DNA from: Candidatus Hydrogenedentota bacterium
GTDB lineage: Bacteria; Hydrogenedentota; Hydrogenedentia; Hydrogenedentales; CAITNO01
Direction of reading: 5' to 3'
DNA: 7,118 bases
NCBI GenBank assembly: GCA_023145975.1
Contig: JAGLCZ010000192.1
Span: 1 to 7,118, forward strand
The first letter of the stretch is position 1. The number at the start of each line of letters is the position of its first letter. The position numbers and the translations under genes were made by a program. Below are positions 1-5,739 of the stretch, piece by piece. Under the pieces are notes generated by a model. The model ran no database searches. It was not told where the DNA came from and was given only the letters and a program-made list of their open reading frames with translations.

Positions 1-52
1 AAAGTATAAAGTACGCCTTTTGCGGGTGAACCAAAAATATACACAATATGAC

Positions 53-79
53 TTGTATCAATCCCATTAATGCTATAAA
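53..79 (+). promoter_or_regulatory. Putative extended -10 promoter for the URO-D-like gene
   Basis: A TATAAA hexamer at 74-79 is preceded by TG at 71-72 with one base between, which is the extended -10 form. A weak -35-like TTGTAT lies at 53-58 with a 15-base spacer, shorter than ideal, but extended -10 promoters depend less on the -35. Transcription would start near 86 and leave a leader of about 55 bases. This is a match by eye to the sigma-70 consensus. Confidence 0.4.
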
Positions 80-81
80 AT

Positions 82-117
82 ATATGCGATAAGCATATCA
101 AATATCACATCGCTTAT
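82..117. repeat. Overlapping inverted repeats at the putative transcription start
   Basis: ATATGC (82-87) and GCATAT (93-98) form a perfect 6-base inverted repeat around a 5-base centre. A second pair, ATAAGC (89-94) and GCTTAT (112-117), overlaps it. They fall just downstream of the candidate -10, where a repressor operator or a leader hairpin could act. The sequence is AT-rich, so short inverted repeats can arise by chance. The regulator is unknown. Confidence 0.3.
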
Positions 118-140
118 ACCGCAACAAAAAGGGCTATAGA

Positions 141-1226
141 ATGACCACACCATTTTCTGTCGATATCGAATCAAACTGGGAAGATTTTCTGACTTGTATA
201 CGTAGAACAGGAAATCCCAAGCGTGTACATCATATGGAATTGTTTCTGGATCCGGAAGTACAGGATGCTATCTGTGCCCGTTACGATGTGGACGCAAAAC
301 TAGATAAAAACGATCCGGAATTTCCGATGCGACGGGAGATTGCGCTCCAATCTTTTCTGGGCTATGACTATATTCGATGCGGTGCTGATAATATAGCAAT
401 GAGTTTTACATACCACCAGACTGAGGATACATCGTCCAACATGAAGCGAAATAAAGGACGCATGTACATGGACGGAAATCGGGGACCTATTACGAACTGG
501 GAAGAATTTGAAAAATACCCATGGCCTGAAATTAAAAATATTACCACGCGTACCCTGGAGTGGTACGAGAAAAATCTTCCTGAAAATATGTGTATAGTCG
601 CAGGCGGCGGTTTTGGTCACTTTGCGGAACACCTCTCGTGGCTTATGGGCTATACCACTTTTTGCATGGCGCTTTTTGAAAACCGCGATCTGGTACAGGC
701 CATTTACAATAAACTCTCCAAGCAGGACACTTATGTTGCAACACTCATGACTCAATTCAGCTGTGTGAAAGCACTCTGGGGCAGCGACGATATGGGCTTC
801 AAGGGCGGACCACTCGTCAGCCCCCCGGATATGCGTGAATTTGTACTGGCAGGACATAAAACACTTGCAAAAATTTCTCATGATTCAGGACGTCCGTATC
901 TACTACATTCCTGTGGAAAACTTGATCTGATTATGGATGACCTTATCCACGATGTGAAAATCGATGCAAAACATTCTTTTGAAGATGTTATTGAACCCGT
1001 TACAGAAGCCAAAAAACGGTATGGCAAGGACATTGCTCTGTTAGGCGGCATCGACGTGGACTTCCTATGCCGCGCGAGCGAAGAAGAAACACGTGCCCGA
1101 GTCCGCGATACTCTGAACATATGCCAGGAAGACGGTGGCTACTGCCTCGGCACTGGCAATAGCGTCGCCAACTATATCCCACTTGATAATTATCTTGCCA
1201 TGCTTGATGAAGGTCGACGTTTTTAG
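141..1226 (+). CDS. Uroporphyrinogen decarboxylase (URO-D) superfamily protein, corrinoid methyltransferase-like
   Basis: A 361-residue, probably cytosolic TIM-barrel protein of the URO-D/MtaA/CmuA superfamily. Visible family marks are HMELFLDPEV near residues 31-40, GSDDMGFKGGP at 214-224, the metal-site signature LLHSCGK with His256 and Cys258, HSFEDVIEPV at 278-287, LGGIDVDFL at 301-309, and a C-terminal loop at 332-355 containing NSVANYIP. The N-terminal Arg-Gln-Ala-Gly-Arg stretch that marks true HemE is absent, so haem synthesis is unlikely. Zinc methyltransferases of this superfamily usually have a His-X-Cys pair plus a distal Cys; by eye the distal position here is Asn340, with Cys335 five residues earlier. 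A methyl-corrinoid or demethylase role is inferred from the family only. The start is supported by AAAAAGGG at 126-133, seven bases before the ATG. No corrinoid protein gene is in the window. The downstream neighbour converges after 9 bases. Confidence 0.85.
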   Translation: MTTPFSVDIESNWEDFLTCIRRTGNPKRVHHMELFLDPEVQDAICARYDVDAKLDKNDPEFPMRREIALQSFLGYDYIRCGADNIAMSFTYHQTEDTSSNMKRNKGRMYMDGNRGPITNWEEFEKYPWPEIKNITTRTLEWYEKNLPENMCIVAGGGFGHFAEHLSWLMGYTTFCMALFENRDLVQAIYNKLSKQDTYVATLMTQFSCVKALWGSDDMGFKGGPLVSPPDMREFVLAGHKTLAKISHDSGRPYLLHSCGKLDLIMDDLIHDVKIDAKHSFEDVIEPVTEAKKRYGKDIALLGGIDVDFLCRASEEETRARVRDTLNICQEDGGYCLGTGNSVANYIPLDNYLAMLDEGRRF

Positions 1227-1235
1227 GAAAATTAT

Positions 1236-2384
1236 CTACTTCCCGTTCTCTTTTATTTGTTTTTCGCGCATTTGTGATACTTCATGATAAAGTGCTTCAT
1301 ACTGATCTACAATGGCTGACTTCTGAAAATGCTTAAGCACGTGAAAACGCCCTTTACGCCCCATTTCATGCGCTTTTTCGGGGTTGGAAAGCAGTTCAAT
1401 GGCGTGGAAAGCCATGGTTTCAATATCACCTACTTCGCACAAATAACCGGTTTCACCTTGACACACCACTTCCTGGACTCCGCCGCTTGCAGTAACAATA
1501 ACCGGGATTTCGCAAGCCATCGCTTCAAGCGGAACCAATCCAAAACTTTCATGTTCGCTTGGCTGTATAACTAAGTCTGCGCAGGGAAGTATATCTTCAA
1601 TATTTTCACAGTTTCCAAGATAGAGTATACTATCGGAAATTCCCAATTGCTTCGCTACCCCTGCTGCAGCCATCCTTTCCGGCCCATCGCCCACCATCAC
1701 TAATTTTGCAGGTAATACTTCCTGTACTTTATTAAATACGCGTACCACATCAGTAACCCGCTTCACGGGTCGGAAATTGGAGATATGCATGATAATGCGC
1801 TCATCCGGTTTTGCCAACGCGGTACGATTACCCGAACGAGGCACAAATTTTTCACCGTCCAAAAAATTGTAGATAGTCCGCACCGGCCGCGACAATTCAA
1901 ATTCACGACAAGTTTCTTTATTAAGCCAGTCAGACACCGCAGTAACAGCGCAACTATTTTCCATGGCATAACGAGTAACTCGATAAAACGATGAATGACC
2001 ACCTACAAGAGTAATATCCGTTCCGTGTAGTGTGGTCACAAGACAAAACCGTTTTTCCTCAGGCAGCATATCCCGCGCAAGTAATGCTGCTACGGCGTTG
2101 GGAACAGCATAATGCGCATGAATGATTTCCAAACCGTATTCCTCGGCAATTTCACTTATCTTGCTGGCAAGGGCAAGGGAATAAGGGGGTAACTTGAATA
2201 ATGGATAATTGATAACATCCACATAATGAGAATAAACATTCCTGGCAAATTTCTGTAACCGAAAAGGCGCTTCCATGGAAATAAAGTGCACCTCGTTCCC
2301 TCGTTCCGCCAAAGCAAGTCCCAATTCTGTTGCGAAAATACCGCTACCGCCAGCAGTAGCCTGACATACAATTCCAATTTTCAT
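1236..2384 (-). CDS. bshA: N-acetyl-alpha-D-glucosaminyl L-malate synthase BshA (GT4 glycosyltransferase)
   Basis: A 382-residue GT-B fold glycosyltransferase matching BshA, which joins GlcNAc from UDP-GlcNAc to L-malate as the first step of bacillithiol synthesis in the cytosol. The N-terminal domain shows the BshA-type start MKIGIVCQATAGGSGIFATE (residues 1-20), HAHYAVPNAVAA (89-100) and LHGTDITLVG (119-128). The C-terminal domain carries NFRPVKR with Lys208, VGDGPER (231-237) and the GT4 EX7E motif Glu279/Glu287 in EHESFGLVPLEAMA. Length is normal for the family. The ATG follows an AGAGGT ribosome site with about seven bases between, so the start is firm. Neither bshB nor bshC is adjacent; those partners are often elsewhere on the chromosome. 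The gene is convergent with the URO-D-like gene and divergent from the DAHP synthase gene. Another GT4 acting on a glycan is the main alternative, but the N-terminal motifs argue for BshA. Confidence 0.87.
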   Translation of the reverse strand: MKIGIVCQATAGGSGIFATELGLALAERGNEVHFISMEAPFRLQKFARNVYSHYVDVINYPLFKLPPYSLALASKISEIAEEYGLEIIHAHYAVPNAVAALLARDMLPEEKRFCLVTTLHGTDITLVGGHSSFYRVTRYAMENSCAVTAVSDWLNKETCREFELSRPVRTIYNFLDGEKFVPRSGNRTALAKPDERIIMHISNFRPVKRVTDVVRVFNKVQEVLPAKLVMVGDGPERMAAAGVAKQLGISDSILYLGNCENIEDILPCADLVIQPSEHESFGLVPLEAMACEIPVIVTASGGVQEVVCQGETGYLCEVGDIETMAFHAIELLSNPEKAHEMGRKGRFHVLKHFQKSAIVDQYEALYHEVSQMREKQIKENGK

Positions 2385-2390
2385 GCAATA

Positions 2391-2397
2391 ACCTCTT
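2391..2397 (-). promoter_or_regulatory. Ribosome binding site of bshA
   Basis: Read on the minus strand, AAGAGGT lies seven bases upstream of the ATG at 2384. It is a good Shine-Dalgarno match and fixes the bshA start, which also matches the usual N-terminus of the family. Confidence 0.7.
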
Positions 2398-2432
2398 TTC
2401 TATAAAAAATGAGAAACATATCTAATCCATCT

Positions 2433-2461
2433 ATTGTACCCATAGGCAAGCTCTATGAAAA
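2433..2461 (-). promoter_or_regulatory. Putative sigma-70-type promoter of bshA
   Basis: On the minus strand TTTTCA (2461-2456, four of six consensus bases) is followed after 17 bases by TACAAT (2438-2433, five of six). A start near 2426 would give a leader of about 40 bases containing the AGAGGT ribosome site. Spacing is ideal and placement sensible, but the region is AT-rich and the match is by eye. Confidence 0.37.
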
Positions 2462-2532
2462 AATCATTCCCATAAATGAAATAAATAATAAGGATGATTT
2501 AATAAGAATAAAGTCGCTGTCTCCTTTTAATT

Positions 2533-2562
2533 TTGGTATAAGAAAGGAAATTGATGTACTAT
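2533..2562 (+). promoter_or_regulatory. Possible promoter of the DAHP synthase gene
   Basis: TTGGTA (2533-2538) and TACTAT (2557-2562) each match four of six consensus bases with an 18-base spacer. Transcription from here would give a leader of about 125 bases. This is the best pair I see, but it is weak, and a nearer promoter cannot be excluded. Confidence 0.22.
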
Positions 2563-2695
2563 AGTCACATTATAAACACGATGATGCCCTCAATATAAGA
2601 ACTATTTTCGAAATATCTGTATTGTATCCCAGCCCTTATAGTCTGGGCGTTGAAAACTACTCTCGCCTCCCCTAACCCATTGGAATCAATTTTTA

Positions 2696-3745
2696 ATGAT
2701 ACATGCTGTAGACAATATAAATGTTGTATCTCTCAGTCCTTTACTAGCCCCAAAAATACTGAAAGAAAAAATTCCCGTAACTGAAAAAGCATCGGAAACA
2801 ATCTCATCGGCACGCGCCGCCATTGCAGCCATTATTGAAGGTCGCGATAAGCGCTTACTAACTATCGTAGGTCCCTGCTCCATTCATGATGAGGAAGCTG
2901 CACTGGAATATGCAGAACGACTGCTCAGTTTGAAAACTGACATCTCTGATCGACTTTGTATTGTGATGCGTGTGTATTTTGAAAAACCGCGTACGACCAC
3001 CGGATGGAAGGGACTAATCAACGATCCGCACATCGATAATAGTTATGATATTAAAACCGGTCTACAAAAGGCACGGGGTCTACTATTGAAATTGGCAACG
3101 ATGGGTATGCCTGCTGCAAGCGAGGTACTCGATCCTATCATACCCCAATATATTGCGGACCTGCTATCATGGGCATCCATAGGTGCGCGCACAGCAGAAT
3201 CGCAAACCCATCGTGAAATGGCAAGCGGACTATCTATGCCTATAGGCTTCAAGAACAATACGGATGGAAATCTGCAATCTGCCATTGATGCACTTACTGC
3301 TGCCAAACGTCCTCATCATTTTTTAGGGATTGACAACGAGGGACATAGCAGCGTAATACACACACGGGGAAACCAATACGGACACATTATCTTGCGAGGT
3401 GGGCGCAGTGGTCCAAATTACGATCCTGTCAGCGTGATGGCGGCAGAAAAACAATTAGAAGCTGCAAGTATTGCACAGGGTGTTATGGTTGATTGCAGTC
3501 ACGCTAACTGTGGAAAATTCGAAGTATTGCAAGGTCATGTGCTGCACGATGTAATTCAACAGCGCTTATCCTGTACCACAAATATATTCGGTGTAATGCT
3601 GGAAAGTAACCTGCGGGAAGGACGACAGGATATGGCGACTAATAACAGTGAACTGGAATATGGACTCAGTATCACGGATCCCTGCATGGGTTGGGAACGA
3701 ACAGAAGCGTTACTGCGAAAAGCCCACGAAAAGCTAAGTATCTAA
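2696..3745 (+). CDS. aroF: Class Ia 3-deoxy-7-phosphoheptulonate (DAHP) synthase, probably tyrosine-sensitive type
   Basis: A 349-residue cytosolic enzyme that condenses phosphoenolpyruvate with erythrose 4-phosphate, the first step of the shikimate pathway. It aligns almost without gaps with E. coli AroF/AroG/AroH. Metal ligands are present at Cys61 (GPCSIHD), His269 (DCSHAN), Glu303 (MLESNL) and Asp328 (SITDPC). Also conserved are MRVYFEKPRTT (91-101), GWKGLINDPH (103-112), GARTAESQTHRE (163-174), GFKNNTDG (184-191) and the phosphate-binding HIILRGG (230-236). Asp146, Pro150 and Ser180, sites where changes relieve feedback in AroG, are unchanged, so inhibition is probably intact. Gly211 and the LDP, THREMASGLSMP and VDCSH wording resemble the Tyr-type AroF more than AroG. 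The symbol aroF reflects that inference; the catalytic role is much surer than the inhibitor. No strong ribosome site precedes the ATG, only GGA eleven bases upstream, but co-linear numbering with the E. coli enzymes supports this start. Confidence 0.93.
   Translation: MIHAVDNINVVSLSPLLAPKILKEKIPVTEKASETISSARAAIAAIIEGRDKRLLTIVGPCSIHDEEAALEYAERLLSLKTDISDRLCIVMRVYFEKPRTTTGWKGLINDPHIDNSYDIKTGLQKARGLLLKLATMGMPAASEVLDPIIPQYIADLLSWASIGARTAESQTHREMASGLSMPIGFKNNTDGNLQSAIDALTAAKRPHHFLGIDNEGHSSVIHTRGNQYGHIILRGGRSGPNYDPVSVMAAEKQLEAASIAQGVMVDCSHANCGKFEVLQGHVLHDVIQQRLSCTTNIFGVMLESNLREGRQDMATNNSELEYGLSITDPCMGWERTEALLRKAHEKLSI
3742..3745. other. Four-base tail-to-tail overlap of the DAHP synthase gene and purU
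   Basis: The plus-strand stop TAA occupies 3743-3745 and the minus-strand stop TAG occupies 3744-3742, so the two coding regions share CTAA. No terminator hairpin can lie between them. Each transcript must end inside, or run antisense through, the other gene. Confidence 0.85.
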
Positions 3746-4593
3746 CGAAATACAATGGTCCTGCGCTCATGAACCATGATGCAGTCATTTGCATGTGCCT
3801 TTACGGCCGAAGCCAACACATTACGCTCCAAGTCACGTCCCATCGCAACAAGAGCCTCCACACTGTGTGTATGGTCTACACGCATAGTTTCCTGCTCGAT
3901 AATAGGTCCCATATCCAAATCTTCCGTAGCATAGTGACTGGTAGCACCAACAATCTTCACTCCGTATTCATAAGCCTGGTGATAAGGTTTTGCCCCTTTA
4001 AATGCGGGAAGAAACCCGTGGTGTACATTGATAATACCGTTCTTGTACCGTCGTATAAATGTATTGCTGAGTATTTGCATATATCGTGCCAGCACAATAA
4101 AATCTACATGGTGGGCAGCAAATAGATCCAACGCGCGTATTTCTGCTTCCTTTTTATTACTTTTTGTTACCGGCACATGAAAAAATGGGATTTTGAAGGA
4201 GGCCGCCACAGATTCCAGATCACGGTGATTGCTTACAATGAGTGCTATATCTGCATTAATTTCGCCATAGCGATGACGCAACAATAAATCGTAGAGACAG
4301 TGATCATACTTGGAAACCATAATAGCCAGACGTTTACGCTGGTCGAAAAAGGATAATTCAGTTTGCATTCCAAAAGAAGACGCAAGTTGATCAAGCCCTT
4401 GTTGAAAGGATTCGCGTGTACAGTTTAATTGACTGCAATCAAAATATACCCGCATAAAAAAACGGTTACTGATGGGCTCCGCATGCTGCTCTGCATTAAT
4501 AATATTGCCATTGCGTTCACAAATAAACTTACTGACGTTAAAAACGATCCCCTTTACATCCCGGCAATGAAGTCTTACGATGGCTGTTTCCAT
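3742..4593 (-). CDS. purU: Formyltetrahydrofolate deformylase PurU
   Basis: A 283-residue cytosolic enzyme that hydrolyses 10-formyl-tetrahydrofolate to formate and tetrahydrofolate, balancing the one-carbon pool and supplying formate. Residues 1-80 form an ACT-like regulatory domain (VRLHCRDVKGIV, then NRFFMRVYFDC). The rest is a formyltransferase fold, with LAIMVSKYDHCLYDLL (89-104), DFIVLARYMQIL (164-175), NVHHGFLPAFKGAKPYHQAYE (from 189) and LDMGPIIEQE (226-235). The catalytic Asn189, His191 and Asp227 are all present. The frame stays open upstream to an ATG at 4641, but I choose the ATG at 4593: it matches the E. coli PurU N-terminus, has AGGA eleven bases upstream, and the 4641 ATG overlaps a perfect TTGACA. 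The last four bases overlap the end of the convergent DAHP synthase gene. The ACT domain and full length distinguish it from PurN. Confidence 0.93.
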   Translation of the reverse strand: METAIVRLHCRDVKGIVFNVSKFICERNGNIINAEQHAEPISNRFFMRVYFDCSQLNCTRESFQQGLDQLASSFGMQTELSFFDQRKRLAIMVSKYDHCLYDLLLRHRYGEINADIALIVSNHRDLESVAASFKIPFFHVPVTKSNKKEAEIRALDLFAAHHVDFIVLARYMQILSNTFIRRYKNGIINVHHGFLPAFKGAKPYHQAYEYGVKIVGATSHYATEDLDMGPIIEQETMRVDHTHSVEALVAMGRDLERNVLASAVKAHANDCIMVHERRTIVFR

Positions 4594-4617
4594 AGATTTG
4601 TATTTCCTGACAGTAAA

Positions 4618-4646
4618 AAAGTATTTATCAATGCTGCCCATGTCAA
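4618..4646 (-). promoter_or_regulatory. Putative purU promoter with perfect -35
   Basis: On the minus strand a perfect TTGACA (4646-4641) is followed after 17 bases by TACTTT (4623-4618, three of six consensus bases). Transcription would start near 4611, giving a very short leader of about 18 bases with AGGA at 4608-4605. The -35 covers the in-frame ATG at 4641, so that ATG would lie upstream of the transcript. This supports translation from 4593. Confidence 0.45.
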
Positions 4647-4648
4647 AT

Positions 4649-4676
4649 ATTCAAAAAAACTCATGAGTTTTTGAAT
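4649..4676. repeat. Palindrome next to the purU promoter, candidate operator
   Basis: AAAAACTCATGAGTTTTT at 4655-4672 is an 18-base perfect palindrome. It extends to ATTC (4649-4652) and GAAT (4673-4676) if two extra A bases on the left are bulged. It lies just upstream of the purU -35 hexamer, a usual place for a dimeric regulator. It sits upstream of both divergent genes rather than after a gene end, so a terminator is less likely, although the flanking A and T runs would suit one. Confidence 0.5.
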
Positions 4677-4903
4677 TACTTGCTATCTCATTTACATACT
4701 GCACTCGAAGCAAAACGCTCATAGACCGACTTCACTATACCTATAACCACAGCGTCCTCAACTAATTGCGTTATCTTTAGTATAACACTCTTGCTCAGCC
4801 TATTCTTCAGTGCCCCTTTCAAAATGTACTATTGGGGCGTAATGTAAATTATATTTTACCACAAATCCAAGGTATTCTATGGCGTCAAGGGGTGTAACTA
4901 CGG

Positions 4904-4909
4904 TACAAT
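4904..4909 (+). promoter_or_regulatory. Possible -10 element of the ymdB-smc operon
   Basis: TACAAT matches five of six consensus bases and would start transcription near 4916, about 18 bases before the ymdB ATG. No good -35 lies at the right distance (GGCGTC with a 17-base spacer). The hexamer sits inside a GTAC-AATTA-GTAC repeat at 4903-4915. An activator-dependent or other sigma factor promoter is possible, and so is chance. Confidence 0.28.
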
Positions 4910-4921
4910 TAGTACATTCTT

Positions 4922-4929
4922 GGGAGGAT
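4922..4929 (+). promoter_or_regulatory. Strong ribosome binding site of ymdB
   Basis: GGGAGGAT lies four bases before the ATG at 4934 and is the best Shine-Dalgarno sequence in the window. It fixes the ymdB start, which also coincides with the family's conserved N-terminus. Confidence 0.75.
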
Positions 4930-4933
4930 ATCC

Positions 4934-5716
4934 ATGAAAATTGCTTTCTTAGGCGATATTGTCGGGAAACCGGGGCGTCGTATTGTGCAACAGCTCCTGC
5001 CTGGCATTATCAAAGAACAACAGATTGACCTTGTAGTCGCAAATGCAGAAAATATTGCTGGCGGCACTGGCGCAACGCCAGCGCTGATTGAGGAACTGCG
5101 CAGCTATGGTATTCAGTTGTTTACTTTGGGAAATCATACATGGCGAAAAAGAGAGATGGTGGCAGGCATTGATGCACTCCCCCATGTTGCACGACCAGCG
5201 AATTATACGGAGCATGCGCCAGGAAAAGGGACAGCCATACACAAACTCCCTGACGGTTCCCTTGTTGCCGTAATAAATCTCATAGGTCGTATCTATATGG
5301 AACCTGTAAATTGTCCTTTTGAACAGGTGGAACTGGAACTGAAAGCACTGCCCCGGGAAATACGTATCATTCTTGTGGATATGCACGCTGAAGCCACTTC
5401 CGAAAAAGCAGCTATGGCATGGCATCTGGATGGACGTGTAACAGCAGTTTTGGGTACCCATACCCATGTACCAACAGCGGATGAACGTCTCCTCCCCCTG
5501 GGAACAGGATTTATCACCGATGTTGGAATGTGCGGTCCCTATAACTCCATATTGGGTGTGGAAAGAAAGCTGGTAATTAAACGTTTAATTACCGGTATGC
5601 CCGCCAGATGGGAAGTAGCCAATGAAAAAGCACATCTCTGCGCGGTAATTCTCGATATAAATTCTGTCTTGGGAAAACCAAATTCCATCGAACGAATACA
5701 CTTGGTAGAAGCATAA
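4934..5716 (+). CDS. ymdB: YmdB family metallophosphoesterase
   Basis: A 260-residue cytosolic calcineurin-like phosphoesterase of the YmdB family. Members hydrolyse 2',3'-cyclic nucleotides in vitro, and in Bacillus subtilis YmdB affects motility and biofilm choice. All expected metal-site residues are visible: Asp8 (LGDIVGKPG), Glu39 and Asn40 (NAENIAGG), Asn67 and His68 (LGNHTW), His151 (DMHAEATSEK), and His176 and His178 (GTHTHV). Further family marks are RPANY (87-91), DGRVTAVLG (166-174) and ITDVGMCGPY (194-203). Length is standard, and there is no signal peptide or membrane segment. In Bacillota the gene usually follows rny; here it leads into smc after 23 bases, probably in one operon. 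The physiological substrate in this organism is unknown. Confidence 0.92.
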   Translation: MKIAFLGDIVGKPGRRIVQQLLPGIIKEQQIDLVVANAENIAGGTGATPALIEELRSYGIQLFTLGNHTWRKREMVAGIDALPHVARPANYTEHAPGKGTAIHKLPDGSLVAVINLIGRIYMEPVNCPFEQVELELKALPREIRIILVDMHAEATSEKAAMAWHLDGRVTAVLGTHTHVPTADERLLPLGTGFITDVGMCGPYNSILGVERKLVIKRLITGMPARWEVANEKAHLCAVILDINSVLGKPNSIERIHLVEA

Positions 5717-5729
5717 CGTATAAGTAATT

Positions 5730-5734
5730 GAGGG
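5730..5734 (+). promoter_or_regulatory. Ribosome binding site of smc
   Basis: GAGGG lies five bases before the ATG at 5740, in the 23-base gap after ymdB. This good match and its spacing support separate translation initiation of smc on a shared transcript. Confidence 0.65.
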
Positions 5735-5739
5735 CATAG

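Larger units (their letters stand above)
2385..2695. other. Divergent intergenic spacer between bshA and the DAHP synthase gene
   Basis: These 311 bases contain no credible gene in any frame. They hold the candidate bshA promoter on the left and a possible promoter for the DAHP synthase gene near 2533-2562. The stretch from about 2460 to 2600 is AT-rich. A short CCCAG/CTGGG inverted repeat occurs at 2628-2632 and 2643-2647. No leader peptide rich in Phe, Tyr or Trp codons is visible upstream of the DAHP synthase gene, so there is no sign of classical attenuation. Confidence 0.6.
4594..4933. other. Divergent intergenic spacer between purU and ymdB
   Basis: These 340 bases contain no credible gene. 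From left to right they hold the purU ribosome site and promoter, the palindrome at 4649-4676, and an unremarkable stretch at about 4680-4810 that includes an isolated TATAAC near 4780 without a good -35. A GCCCC/GGGGC inverted repeat follows at 4812-4816 and 4834-4838 with no T run after it. The candidate ymdB promoter and ribosome site complete the spacer. Confidence 0.6.

Noticed and set aside
2..70. Possible C-terminal tail of an upstream gene ending with TAA at 68-70
   Set aside because: Twenty-two open codons with no recognisable sequence are too few to call, and the frame runs into the candidate promoter region.
300..881. Long antisense open frame (193 codons) opposite the URO-D-like gene
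   Set aside because: It lies wholly inside a well-supported gene, shows no family motifs and has low-complexity, Cys- and His-scattered composition typical of a reverse-strand shadow.
141..1226. HemE (haem uroporphyrinogen decarboxylase)
   Set aside because: The N-terminal HemE signature is missing and the HSCGK metal motif points to the methyltransferase-like branch of the superfamily.
2628..2647. CCCAG/CTGGG hairpin as an attenuator or terminator before the DAHP synthase gene
   Set aside because: The stem is only five base pairs with a 10-base loop, no T run follows, and no aromatic-rich leader peptide is present.
3691..4125. Plus-strand open frame spanning the DAHP synthase-purU junction
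   Set aside because: It overlaps two confident genes in other frames, has no ribosome site and no recognisable motif.
4594..4641. N-terminal extension of PurU from the ATG at 4641
   Set aside because: The 16 extra residues do not match the family N-terminus, lack a ribosome site, and overlap a perfect -35 hexamer.
4949..5467. Antisense open frame (172 codons) opposite ymdB
   Set aside because: It is covered by a gene with all metal-site residues intact, and its translation shows no domain.
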